A program made the translations under genes and the position numbers. From an uncultured Lachnospiraceae bacterium (GTDB lineage Bacteria; Bacillota; Clostridia; Lachnospirales; Lachnospiraceae), in contig CAKRMH010000003.1 of NCBI GenBank assembly GCA_934364805.1, forward strand, positions 1 to 64,000: a stretch of DNA of 64,000 nt. The letters run 5' to 3'. The stretch's first letter is position 1, and each line of letters opens with the position of its first letter. This document shows positions 44,755 to 53,734 of this stretch, in pieces. A model generated the notes under the pieces. It was not told the DNA's origin. It ran no database searches and saw only the letters and a list, made by a program, of their open reading frames with translations.

Positions 44755-45954
44755 TTACTTTTGATGTATTGTTCTTTCCCTGTCCATGTCTGCAAACATG
44801 CCCAGGATGAACGGATTAAATGCCATTTCAAGCAGATGCTGTTCCATAAAGCAATGTAATGCAATCAGAAGCATCGCCAGATACAGCATGCATCTCTGAT
44901 AGCGGACCGCACGGTTTGCAATGATGATCATCATAAGAAGGACCACGATCAGAATGACAATTCCATAGATCAGCGCCATCCGAAGATAAGAGTCATCGAG
45001 AAAGAAATAATGCTCTCTTGTCTCGATCGAGCGGCCGTTTCCAAACTCTTCAACATGCTGTCCGAACAGGCGGTATGCATAATTGGCGGTTCCTTCTGCA
45101 CTGACTGAAAGACGGAGACTTAAGATCTGGTCCAGCTTTGCCCAGAATGCGCTTTCCGGCCGGTACAGATGCACCATGCCGATAAAGAGTGCTGCAAAGA
45201 ATACCGGTGCCAGTGTCAGGAACCGAAGAATCCCATTCCACCATTCCAAAGGGGCATCTGTACCTTCCAGCTTTTCTTTCTGCTCCAGTCTCCTTTGCAC
45301 GATCATGACAACGATCATACCGATTGCTGCAAGTCCAAGTGTCATTGTTCCGGTAAATGCACTGCATGCTTTATAGACAAACACTCCAAGTGCTCCTACG
45401 ATCACAATATCTGCGATATGGATTCTGCGGTTATTCATACATAGCGCTGCCATTGCCATGTAGAATACATGTGCTGCAAAATCTGTCGGGTAGATTGTTC
45501 CAAAGCACTGACGTACCCCGCCTCTTACCGAAGGGTATACGAGGTTTTCGATCATGCCGGCCTGGGAACAGATCATAGCTGCTGCAAGAATGACAAGGCT
45601 GATTCCGAAAAACACTTTTAATATCCGGTCAAAATGTATATTCTTTGCTCCTACGATCAGAAATCCTACCTCAAACAGGAAGGAATTGTCTCCAGCCACT
45701 GCTGCGATCACAAATGCGGCAAGAACCACGCCTGCACAGATCAGTTCTTTTTTGGTGTATTTGTTGTTGAAACAAAGCATTGCAAGGGTATATACCATGA
45801 TTGCAAAGTATAGCACAAGCCCGAATTTCGGCGGCCACTGGATGCGAAACATCGTTGCATCCAGGAAGTCATGTGCCACGATCACCCCATATATGATCAG
45901 ATATACATTCTCCCATCGTCTGTTGCTGCTATAGTCTAAACTGTTCTCTCCCAC
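44755..45954 (-). CDS. Wzy-like polymerase / O-antigen ligase-type membrane protein
   Basis: 399 residues with about ten membrane helices. IYPTDFAAHVFYMAMAALCM and the late outside loop with SLRLSVSAEGTANYAYRLFG, EHYFFLDDSYLRMALIYG fit the polymerase pattern of an Arg-containing loop followed by an aromatic/acidic segment. The last helices contain LIALHCFMEQHLLEMAFNPF. The start is GTG with AGGAG six bases upstream. A polymerase in the same gene string as an ABC exporter is unusual. It may belong to a second short-repeat polymer, or act as a ligase for the exported chain. Confidence 0.75.
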   Translation of the reverse strand: MGENSLDYSSNRRWENVYLIIYGVIVAHDFLDATMFRIQWPPKFGLVLYFAIMVYTLAMLCFNNKYTKKELICAGVVLAAFVIAAVAGDNSFLFEVGFLIVGAKNIHFDRILKVFFGISLVILAAAMICSQAGMIENLVYPSVRGGVRQCFGTIYPTDFAAHVFYMAMAALCMNNRRIHIADIVIVGALGVFVYKACSAFTGTMTLGLAAIGMIVVMIVQRRLEQKEKLEGTDAPLEWWNGILRFLTLAPVFFAALFIGMVHLYRPESAFWAKLDQILSLRLSVSAEGTANYAYRLFGQHVEEFGNGRSIETREHYFFLDDSYLRMALIYGIVILIVVLLMMIIIANRAVRYQRCMLYLAMLLIALHCFMEQHLLEMAFNPFILGMFADMDRERTIHQK

Positions 45955-45967
45955 TTCCGGCTCCTTA

Positions 45968-47026
45968 TCAGTAATAGATCTTCCTGTCTACATGAAATCC
46001 TTTTTTTACAAATTTTAACATTTTTGAAAACTGATTGTCATAAAAGTCATTGCTCATATGCAATCTGTTAAAAAGCCTGAATACTTTGTATTTATTTTTG
46101 ATACATCCATAGATATATGGGCTTTCTTTCTCGATCTTCCGGTTGATGTCTTCTACGACCGGACGGTATTTCTTCTTGTCTTTGCTTTTGATCAGTGCGA
46201 TCTGATAATAGCTTGCGATAAACATGGATACCTTTTTCGCCCATAAGTCTCTTGCACCTTCCGGACACTCCGGAAGGTGCTTCTCGAAGGCGATCATGCT
46301 GAATATGATCTTATGGAAATCCGGAAGTTTCTTTAACTGGCTCTCCGCTGCGATGCTCTGGTTCACATCTCCGATCCGGTATACATAAAGTTCTTCCTCA
46401 ACAAGCTGGATCTTTTCCGCACGGCACATCGGGATCGTTGCAAATTCCTGATCTTCATAAAACACATGCTCGGTCAGCTTATAATTCTGTTCCCGGTAGA
46501 ACTTTGTCTGGTAAGTAACTCCATGGAAAGACATTCCATAATACACCTCTCCAAAGATCTCCATGATCTCAGGAATCGTATATAATCTATTCTTATCTTC
46601 CGAAGGATTATGGATATCCCTTGGAATATAAGACTGTGTGATCAGATCATAATTCTTAAAGCTGGATACGACCACCTCTGCCTCGGACTGCTCTAAAATG
46701 TCCATCATATGGGAAAGCGCATCTGTTACGACCCAGTCATCCGCATCCACACATTTGAAGTACTTTCCTGTGACATGTTCCACACCCACATTGATCGCTG
46801 AGCCATGTCCGCCATTCTCTTTATTAATGATCCGAAAAGTCTCCGGATACTGCTCTACGTACTTCTGTGCAACCGCAACACTGTTATCCGGTGTTCCATC
46901 ATTGACGACAAGGACTTCGAGCTTTTTCATCTTCTCTTTGTCATCCAGAATATACGTTGGCAGCCCCTTATCTAAAAACTTTTCCGCATTGTATGTCGGT
47001 ATCACAATTGATAATATCTTTTCCAT
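45968..47026 (-). CDS. GT2 family glycosyltransferase (paralogue of next gene upstream)
   Basis: 352 residues. GT-A motifs: ILSIVIPTYNAEKFLDKGLP, LEVLVVNDGTPDNSVAVAQK, NKENGGHGSAINVGVEHVTG and FKCVDADDWV. The helical C-half includes MSFHGVTYQTKFYREQNYKL and FYEDQEFATIPMCRAEKIQL. The NKENGGHGS element is shared with the adjacent 47034-48029 gene, and the order of motifs is the same, so the two are likely tandem duplicates that diverged for different acceptors. GAGG lies five bases before the ATG. The C-terminus is very basic. Confidence 0.85.
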   Translation of the reverse strand: MEKILSIVIPTYNAEKFLDKGLPTYILDDKEKMKKLEVLVVNDGTPDNSVAVAQKYVEQYPETFRIINKENGGHGSAINVGVEHVTGKYFKCVDADDWVVTDALSHMMDILEQSEAEVVVSSFKNYDLITQSYIPRDIHNPSEDKNRLYTIPEIMEIFGEVYYGMSFHGVTYQTKFYREQNYKLTEHVFYEDQEFATIPMCRAEKIQLVEEELYVYRIGDVNQSIAAESQLKKLPDFHKIIFSMIAFEKHLPECPEGARDLWAKKVSMFIASYYQIALIKSKDKKKYRPVVEDINRKIEKESPYIYGCIKNKYKVFRLFNRLHMSNDFYDNQFSKMLKFVKKGFHVDRKIYY

Positions 47027-47033
47027 AATTTCC

Positions 47034-48029
47034 TCACGAACGCTTTATAAGCTTATATAATTTCACCGCAAACGGGAACAGCAGATAGTTGCTATGCCTT
47101 ATTGCCCAAATGCTCTTTTTGTTCACAGCCTGATAGATTCCCGGGTAATGCTCCCGAAGCTGTGTATCAAATCTTTTCATTTTGTCATATACACCAGCCT
47201 CATCCCCCATGGCAAGATAGATCTGATACTGGTTCTGCACGGATAATGCGATTCCACGCTCTAAGTATTTCTTCTTGTACTGCTGGATAAACTGATGGTC
47301 TATATAATATTCAAATAATGAATTGAGCACCTGCATATGATCTTTCCGGTGCCGCTTCATCGATTCAATATCCACACTCTGCCCGTTTCTGCCAAGACGG
47401 TACATATATACAAAGGTTGGATCATAATATACATTTTTGCAGAACGGAATTGGATACAGGATGTATTCTGCGTCCTCATAAAATACTTTTTCATCGACAC
47501 GGATATTGTTTTCTTTGAGAATATCGGTCCGGATCGTCAGGGAATGGATCTTTATAACCGGTTCGCTGACTGCTTCCGCAAATCCCCATTCTTTGCCGTA
47601 ATGATATTTATTCTTGCACGCATAGCGCTCTTCCAGTATCTGATCGGTTCCATCCTGTACCAGACGATAGTTAGAAGCTACAATATCTGCATTTGTTTTC
47701 TTTAATGTGTGGATAAACACAGGAAGATTTCCGGTTTCTACCCAGTCATCCCCATCCACGACTTTGAAATACTTACCCGTGGCATGCTCGATTCCATAAT
47801 TGATGCCGGAGCCATGTCCGCCATTCTCTTTATTGTATAAAGTAAAACTGCTCGGGTATTTCCGGCAGTATTTCTCTGCGATCTCAGATGTTTTATCCGT
47901 TGATCCGTCATTGATGATCAGGATTTCAATATCTCTTAATACTTCTGCATTCACAAATGATGACAGGCATCGGTCCAGATATTTTTCAACATTATAAGAC
48001 GGGATTACTACGCTTAATACTTTTTCCAT
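47034..48029 (-). CDS. GT2 family glycosyltransferase (paralogue of next gene downstream)
   Basis: About 331 residues from ATG 48029, which has GAGGAG six bases upstream; upstream in-frame starts would add up to seven residues. Motifs: VLSVVIPSYNVEKYLDRCLS, IEILIINDGSTDKTSEIAEK, NKENGGHGSGINYGIEHATG, FKVVDGDDWV and VFYEDAEYILYPIPFCKNVY. The same layout as the neighbouring 45968-47026 protein marks a local duplication. It adds a sugar in module B; donor unknown. Confidence 0.85.
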   Translation of the reverse strand: MEKVLSVVIPSYNVEKYLDRCLSSFVNAEVLRDIEILIINDGSTDKTSEIAEKYCRKYPSSFTLYNKENGGHGSGINYGIEHATGKYFKVVDGDDWVETGNLPVFIHTLKKTNADIVASNYRLVQDGTDQILEERYACKNKYHYGKEWGFAEAVSEPVIKIHSLTIRTDILKENNIRVDEKVFYEDAEYILYPIPFCKNVYYDPTFVYMYRLGRNGQSVDIESMKRHRKDHMQVLNSLFEYYIDHQFIQQYKKKYLERGIALSVQNQYQIYLAMGDEAGVYDKMKRFDTQLREHYPGIYQAVNKKSIWAIRHSNYLLFPFAVKLYKLIKRS

Positions 48030-48054
48030 GTCCATCTCCTCTCTTACCATGAAT

Positions 48055-48894
48055 CTATCTCCGTAATATCCGATAGAAACGCTTCCGCAACTGATTCGGT
48101 GACGCTACCATGACGGTTGTGGCAATACAGGCTGCCAGATACTGTGGCAATGTTGTGAGTCCAAGCTCATGCTGCATTTTACGCAGTTCCATGTAACGCT
48201 TCCAATATCCTTTTCCTCCGCGTTTTCCATAAAAATCTTCATTCGTACGTGCTTCCACTAATACTTCTTCCAGGTTATCCAGCTGATAGCCTTTTGCAAG
48301 CACCCGAATCCAGAGATGATAATCCTCAAGATTCGGGAAATGTACATAATTACCCGCATCCAGTATGGCACTCTTACGCATCATAACGGTCATATGGTTC
48401 ACTGGATTCCGGTATCTTCCGTAAGTTCTCACATTCCCAGTTCCGGTTGGCATATGCTTGATGTGCCGCTCGGTCTCTTCATCATTAAATTCTTCGATCG
48501 CACCTCCGAGTACTGCCGTCTGCGGATGTGTCTCCATATAATGAAGCTGTACTTCCAGGCGCCCGGTCCTTGCAATGTCATCCGTGTCCATACGCGCAAT
48601 ATACTCATTTGTACATAGCTCGACACCTTTTGCAAGTGCCCGCCCAAGCTTTACATTCTCTGGAAACCGGTACGTAACAAAGCGGGGGCGGTTAAGCCCC
48701 TGTTCTCTCCTTCTGTCATCCAAAAGTATCTGGTATTTCCCGATCATATCAAGAAGTTCCGGCGTGAGCGGTCCATCCTGGATGAGTACGATCTCATCCG
48801 CAGGACAGGTCTGTGCTAAGATACTTTCCATCGCAGCCTGAAAATATTCAGTTTTCTCTTTCTGATAAATTGACATCAATACGGAAATTCCCAT
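48055..48894 (-). CDS. GT2 family glycosyltransferase
   Basis: 279 residues. It starts directly with the first strand, GISVLMSIYQKEKTEYFQAA, followed by EIVLIQDGPLTPELLDMIGK, the AKGVELCTNEYIARMDTDDI metal site, VLGGAIEEF, PVNHMTVMMRKSAILDAGNY and NLEDYHLWIRVLAKGYQLDN. This matches the short GT2 type common as the first transferase after the PGT in Firmicute capsule loci (for example galactosyl or N-acetylgalactosaminyl transfer). It lies 30 bases after the PGT gene at 48925, which supports an early step. Confidence 0.87.
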   Translation of the reverse strand: MGISVLMSIYQKEKTEYFQAAMESILAQTCPADEIVLIQDGPLTPELLDMIGKYQILLDDRRREQGLNRPRFVTYRFPENVKLGRALAKGVELCTNEYIARMDTDDIARTGRLEVQLHYMETHPQTAVLGGAIEEFNDEETERHIKHMPTGTGNVRTYGRYRNPVNHMTVMMRKSAILDAGNYVHFPNLEDYHLWIRVLAKGYQLDNLEEVLVEARTNEDFYGKRGGKGYWKRYMELRKMQHELGLTTLPQYLAACIATTVMVASPNQLRKRFYRILRR

Positions 48895-48924
48895 AATCCT
48901 ATGATCCTTTATGCCATATAGTTG

Positions 48925-50304
48925 TTAAATGTCATGTTTTTTCAGTGCCGTCACCTGGGTTTCATCAACACCCTCTGTATTTTCTTTGATAAAGAGGATC
49001 TTGATTGTCAGAAGGATCAGCTTGATATCCAGCCAGATGGAATAATTCTCGATGTATGTGATATCCATCTTCAGCTTATCATATGGCGTTGTATTATACT
49101 TGCCCCATACCTGCGCATATCCGGTGAGTCCGGCTTTGACCTTGGTACGGAATGTGAATTCCGGTATCTGATCCATATACTGGTCAGCGATCACCTGACG
49201 CTCCGGTCTTGGTCCAACGACCGACATATCGCCTTTTAGGATGTTGAATAACTGTGGCAGTTCATCGAAATGAATATTCCGGATGATATTACCAACCGGT
49301 GTTACTCTGGCATCGTCCTTGGCGCACAGGCGCGCACCTTTGTCCTCGGATTTCGTTGTCATGCTCCGGAATTTGATGATCATAAACGGTTTCTGTCCAC
49401 GTGTCAGACGCTCCTGCTTATAGAATACAGGGCCTCCGTCATAAAGTTTGATTGCGATCGCAATGATCAGCATAAACGGCGAAGCCAGCACGATTCCGAT
49501 CAGTGAGATCACGATGTCCATAGCTCTCTTGAAAAATCTCTGGTCAATGGACAGTCCGTTATTTCTGGAAAGATATAACGGTGTATCAAACAGGTGGATA
49601 TCATCTGCACCTCTCAACATGATATCTGTGATCTTCGGAGTTACATAGGTGCGAATTCCTTCTTCATAACAATGCTTCATAATGTCGTTACGCACTTCTG
49701 CCGGAAGGTCGCAAAGCACGACTGCCTTATACTCATCAATGATCTGGTAAAGCCGGTTCAGTCCTACGGTGCAGCTTACTGTTCCACAGATATTATATTT
49801 GTCTTTTCTCGTATTGATCTTGGCGATCAGATCATCCGGTGCATACTGTCCATATACAAGGATCATCTGTCTCGGCGGATACAGCATCTGATATGCTTTA
49901 CGCACCATAATATTCCACAACACGATAAATGCTGCTTCTATGACCGCTATGTTGATCAGTGGAATTGGGTTAACATAGTCACGACAGATCAGACAAAGCT
50001 CTAAAAAAGCAACAATATGTCCAAGCACCAGTGCCAGCATATTCGATAAAATGATATCCGTCACACGCATATATCCGATGCGGTAACCTCCGAACACTTT
50101 GGTAAAGAAGAAAATGATCAGGATATACATTCCGATCACAGCCCAGTTACCTCTCCGGAAATACTCGGACACAAAGCCGTTATCCATCTCCCAGCTTGCA
50201 TAATAGTTGTACCACACAAGTCCGAACAGGACTGCGTCTACGATCAAGGTGACAATATTCGCTGTAAAATTCAACAAATGCTTATACTGTTCTCTTATTC
50301 TCAT
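48925..50304 (-). CDS. Polyprenyl-phosphate sugar-1-phosphate transferase (WbaP/EpsE-type PGT)
   Basis: 459 residues: five membrane helices (10-140), a small Rossmann-like domain (145-240), and a catalytic domain from about 255 with KRAMDIVISLIGIVLASPFM, FYKQERLTRGQKPFMIIKFR, SM, the catalytic pair in HFDELPQLFNILKGD (D347, E348), GPRPERQ, and KAGLTGYAQVWGKYNTTPYD. The KAGLTGYAQVWGKYNT ending is typical of galactose- or glucose-type initiators. AGGAG precedes the ATG. It is the first polysaccharide gene after leuA, only 12 bases beyond its stop, so the locus is entered by read-through from the cdaA-leuA operon unless a hidden promoter exists inside leuA. Confidence 0.9.
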   Translation of the reverse strand: MRIREQYKHLLNFTANIVTLIVDAVLFGLVWYNYYASWEMDNGFVSEYFRRGNWAVIGMYILIIFFFTKVFGGYRIGYMRVTDIILSNMLALVLGHIVAFLELCLICRDYVNPIPLINIAVIEAAFIVLWNIMVRKAYQMLYPPRQMILVYGQYAPDDLIAKINTRKDKYNICGTVSCTVGLNRLYQIIDEYKAVVLCDLPAEVRNDIMKHCYEEGIRTYVTPKITDIMLRGADDIHLFDTPLYLSRNNGLSIDQRFFKRAMDIVISLIGIVLASPFMLIIAIAIKLYDGGPVFYKQERLTRGQKPFMIIKFRSMTTKSEDKGARLCAKDDARVTPVGNIIRNIHFDELPQLFNILKGDMSVVGPRPERQVIADQYMDQIPEFTFRTKVKAGLTGYAQVWGKYNTTPYDKLKMDITYIENYSIWLDIKLILLTIKILFIKENTEGVDETQVTALKKHDI

Positions 50305-50316
50305 TCTGAATAGCTC

Positions 50317-51993
50317 CTAGTAATTCTCCATTTCCGAAAGGCGGTTTAATGCGGAAAACATGGCACGGATCGATGCTCTTGTGATGTTTGAGCTTACGCC
50401 GACACCAAATGTGACATTACCGCTTCTGTTATCTTTCATCTGAATGTAGCAGGCTGCCTTTGCATGGCTTCCCTCACTCAGTGCATGTTCATCATAGTTT
50501 AAGATTGTGACATCCACGCTTGGTACGCACTGGCGTACTGCGATCTTGGCAGCATCGATCGGTCCGTTGCCGCCTGCCTCGGAATGAACCTCTTCCCCTT
50601 TATATTTAAAGTTCAGAACTACTCTGGTATCATCGTCGTCCTGATCATCCTCCACACGGAGTGATGTGAATTCAAACGGCTCTTTTAATTTGAGGTAATG
50701 CTTCTCAAATGCCTCCATAATACGGGATGGTGATACTTCTCCGCCTTCTTTTTCAGAGATCTTCTGGATGACGTCTGCAAATTCCCTCTGCATCTCTTTC
50801 GGAAGCTTATAACCATATACGGTATTCATTACGAATGCGACACCGCCCTTACCAGACTGGCTGTTTATTCTTACAACCGGCTCGTATTCGCGTCCTACGT
50901 CTGCCGGATCGATCGGAAGATAAGGAACCTCCCACCATTCCTGCTTACGTTCTTTCATTGCCATCTCACCTTTGTTAATGGCATCCTGATGGCTTCCGGA
51001 AAAAGCAGTAAATACAAGTTTTCCTGCATATGGATGACGCATTCCGACGGACATCTTGCAGCATCTCTCATAAACATCAATGATCTCGTTGACGTTCTCA
51101 AGATTTAGCTCTGGATTGATTCCCTGGGAAAACATATTATAAGCAACCGTAAGGATATCCACGTTACCGGTACGTTCCCCATTTCCAAACAAGGTTCCCT
51201 CGACACGGTCTGCTCCTGCAAGAAGCGCCAGTTCCGTAGCCGCTACACCGGTTCCTCTGTCATTATGTGGATGTACGCTTAAAATAATGTGCTCACGGTC
51301 TTCAAAATGTGTGCTCATCCATTCGATCTGATCTGCATACACATTCGGTGTGTTCATCTCCACAGTCGCCGGAAGATTAAAAATGATCGGGTTATCATTG
51401 GCATGATCCCATTCTTTCTGAACAGCAGTACAGATCTCAAGCGCAAAATCCATCTCTGTTCCGGTAAAACTTTCCGGAGAGTATTCTAACTGCAGATTAC
51501 CGTCAAAATCCTTCATGCGTTCTTTGACCATTCTGGTTCCGTCTACGGCGATCTGAATGATCTTTGGCCGGTCCATATGGAATACCACGTCTCTCTGGAG
51601 CGTCGAAGTGGAATTATAAATGTGGAGTACCACATTTTTGATTCCCTGGATCGCTTCAAAGGTACGGTCGATCAGATTCTCTCTGCACTGTGTCAGAACC
51701 TGTACTTTGACATCATCCGGAATCCGATTCTCTTTGACAAGTTTACGCAGGAAATCATACTCGATCTGTGAAGCCGCCGGAAATCCGATCTCAATCTCCT
51801 TAAATCCAAGTCTGACAAGAAGATCGAACATCTCCATTTTCTCTTCTACGTTCATTGGTTCGATCAGGGCCTGATTACCATCTCTTAAGTCCACGGAACA
51901 CCAGATTGGTGCTTTTTTAATTTCTTTGTCCGGCCACTGTCTTTCCGGATAATGTAAAACCGGAACTCTCCGGTATCTTGTGTAATTTAACAT
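50317..51993 (-). CDS. leuA: 2-isopropylmalate synthase (long form)
   Basis: 558 residues. It condenses acetyl-CoA and 2-ketoisovalerate, the first leucine-specific step. The N-terminal lead YRRVPVLHYPERQWPDKEIK before APIWCSVDLRDGNQALIEPM marks the type found in actinobacteria and some clostridia. The TIM barrel has FKEIEIGFPAASQIEYDFL, HPHNDRGTGVAATELALLAG and GTLFGNGERTGNVDI. A LeuA dimer/regulatory domain follows from about 420, with GPIDAAKIAVRQCVP. Feedback inhibition by leucine through this domain is expected from the family. It starts two bases after the ptsH stop. Confidence 0.93.
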   Translation of the reverse strand: MLNYTRYRRVPVLHYPERQWPDKEIKKAPIWCSVDLRDGNQALIEPMNVEEKMEMFDLLVRLGFKEIEIGFPAASQIEYDFLRKLVKENRIPDDVKVQVLTQCRENLIDRTFEAIQGIKNVVLHIYNSTSTLQRDVVFHMDRPKIIQIAVDGTRMVKERMKDFDGNLQLEYSPESFTGTEMDFALEICTAVQKEWDHANDNPIIFNLPATVEMNTPNVYADQIEWMSTHFEDREHIILSVHPHNDRGTGVAATELALLAGADRVEGTLFGNGERTGNVDILTVAYNMFSQGINPELNLENVNEIIDVYERCCKMSVGMRHPYAGKLVFTAFSGSHQDAINKGEMAMKERKQEWWEVPYLPIDPADVGREYEPVVRINSQSGKGGVAFVMNTVYGYKLPKEMQREFADVIQKISEKEGGEVSPSRIMEAFEKHYLKLKEPFEFTSLRVEDDQDDDDTRVVLNFKYKGEEVHSEAGGNGPIDAAKIAVRQCVPSVDVTILNYDEHALSEGSHAKAACYIQMKDNRSGNVTFGVGVSSNITRASIRAMFSALNRLSEMENY

Positions 51994-51994
51994 C

Positions 51995-52258
51995 TTATTC
52001 GCCTAGTCCTTCCTCAATTGCCTTTACCAGTGATGCGAGCGCTTCCTCTTCGTCTTCCCCGTCGCAGATCAGATTGATCTCATCTCCGCTTTTGATACAT
52101 GCGCCAAGTACACTCAACACACTTTTTGCATTTGCCACATTATTGCGGTATTCAAATGTAATAAGACTTTTAAACTTCATTGCTTCTTTGCATAAATTGC
52201 CTGCCGGTCTTAAATGCAGACCTGTTGGATTCATAATTTTTATTTTCTGACTAACCAC
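51995..52258 (-). CDS. ptsH: HPr-family phosphocarrier protein
   Basis: 87 residues. The active-site segment is NPTGLHLRPAG with His15 in place and Leu at the position that is usually Ala. The regulatory serine region NAKSVLSVLGACIKSG puts Ser46 at its standard place, so both PTS phosphotransfer and HPr-kinase control look possible. The C-terminal helix DEEEALASLVKAIEEGLGE is normal. The start is GTG with GGGAG seven bases upstream. It lies in an unusual place, between cdaR and leuA rather than with ptsI. It could be a secondary HPr with a regulatory role. Confidence 0.9.
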   Translation of the reverse strand: MVSQKIKIMNPTGLHLRPAGNLCKEAMKFKSLITFEYRNNVANAKSVLSVLGACIKSGDEINLICDGEDEEEALASLVKAIEEGLGE

Positions 52259-52285
52259 TCTTTTTCTCCCTTATCTGTGTATATT

Positions 52286-53734
52286 TTAATGACCATTTGT
52301 TGTGGAACTGCTGCCTGTGCTGTTGCTATCTGTTCCATCTTCTCTGGTCGTTTTATTGTCGCTGTCTTCTCCATTCGTGTCTGTCGTACCGTTTCCGGTA
52401 TTATTTCCAGCACTCTCACTGTTTGAAGTATTATGATTGGTATTATCATCATTGGTCGTTGTAGTTGTTGTTCTATCCGGCTTTCTGGTGATCGTAACAT
52501 CGGTTGTTGTCGCCTGCTGCACAAACTTATCCGCATCTAACGTCAGCGTGACATCCACGGTATGTGTTCCCTCCCCAAGAGATGACACATCAATGCTTCC
52601 CTTGATGCTGTTTGCATTCAGCGACGACAGATCGCTGGACATACCGCTGACCGCCGCACTCACAGTTGTCTGCCCAAATGCCAGATTGTAATTGTCATCC
52701 AGCCCGTTCACGGAAATATTGGAAACCGGTATGTTATAGTTTTGTGTCGTATATGGTTCAATCCGTATCGTAACAGATACGGTTGCCTGCGAATTCTTAG
52801 TCAGCGACACGCCATCCGGAAGATATTCCGAAATATCAATGCTTGTCGTGATATCTTTATTCGCTCCGTCAACATTCAGCACCTCTTCCGGGATCTCAAG
52901 AGAACTGATCGGATTCAGCACTGAGGAACTTCCTTTGATCTGTACCGTCTCCGGATCACTGGTAATCTCTACAACGGAATACGTATCCGCTGGTGTTCCA
53001 CTTGTATTGAAATGGATCGGCACTTCCTTTGTACTCAGGATCTTGGCGGATACCGTCACTGTATTGCTGCTCAGTGTCAGTTTGGTCGTATCCACGGTTT
53101 TATCATCTTCATCATAAAATACCGGCACAACATTGTCCGAAATATCCACAGACATTCCGCTGACATCGATCGTTGCTACCACTTTCGAAATCTGTCCGAC
53201 CACAGATGCAGGTCCGGATACTTTGATCACATTCGGATTGGAAACACTTACGTCTCCCAGTGTAAATCCGTCTGCCACCTTTCCTTTGGTGTCTGCGGTG
53301 ATCACGAACTGTTTCTCCTGAAGATCTTCCAGGGAAACCTTCAGATATTTGGTAAGTCCGCTGACTTTCACAGAGGACGTATAATTATTGGCTGAAATTG
53401 CAATCGGAACGCTTCCTTCCGTTCCATCATCGCTTACATTCATCAGACTCATATCTGCAATCGCAGTAAAATCCGAATAGTCCAGTTTCTCTAAAATGCT
53501 TCTCTTTGCCGTAACGCGAAAACTCACTGTTCCGGTTCCATCGACCACCTCATAGCACTTATTCATATCCGATACCGACTGTGCATTCTGGATGGTTACC
53601 GTTGCAGTAAAATTCTTGCTGGAGCTTGGATCATCAATGTTATAGACCACAAGCCACATAGCAAATGCAAATAATACAGCCAGAAGCTTAAAACCAAGGT
53701 TATTCGTCAGCTTTTTTAGTATCTTTTTTAGCAT
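52286..53734 (-). CDS. cdaR: CdaR, YbbR-domain regulator of diadenylate cyclase
   Basis: 482 residues. One N-terminal membrane helix (NNLGFKLLAVLFAFAMWLVV) is followed by four YbbR repeats in the exported part (examples: FVITADTKGKVADGFTLGDV, then VPIHFNTSGTPADTYSVVEI and YNIPVSNISVNGLDDNYNLA). A 70-residue Thr/Asn/Ser-rich low-complexity tail, unusual for the family, closes the protein. CdaR binds and modulates the membrane cyclase CdaA, whose gene overlaps its start by 35 bases. The pair controls c-di-AMP, linked to wall stress and osmotic balance. Confidence 0.93.
   Translation of the reverse strand: MLKKILKKLTNNLGFKLLAVLFAFAMWLVVYNIDDPSSSKNFTATVTIQNAQSVSDMNKCYEVVDGTGTVSFRVTAKRSILEKLDYSDFTAIADMSLMNVSDDGTEGSVPIAISANNYTSSVKVSGLTKYLKVSLEDLQEKQFVITADTKGKVADGFTLGDVSVSNPNVIKVSGPASVVGQISKVVATIDVSGMSVDISDNVVPVFYDEDDKTVDTTKLTLSSNTVTVSAKILSTKEVPIHFNTSGTPADTYSVVEITSDPETVQIKGSSSVLNPISSLEIPEEVLNVDGANKDITTSIDISEYLPDGVSLTKNSQATVSVTIRIEPYTTQNYNIPVSNISVNGLDDNYNLAFGQTTVSAAVSGMSSDLSSLNANSIKGSIDVSSLGEGTHTVDVTLTLDADKFVQQATTTDVTITRKPDRTTTTTTNDDNTNHNTSNSESAGNNTGNGTTDTNGEDSDNKTTREDGTDSNSTGSSSTTNGH

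Noticed and set aside
52240..52536. 98-codon minus-strand frame over the cdaR tail
   Set aside because: It is a shifted reading of the Thr/Asn-rich low-complexity end of cdaR and overlaps the ptsH start. No ribosome site.
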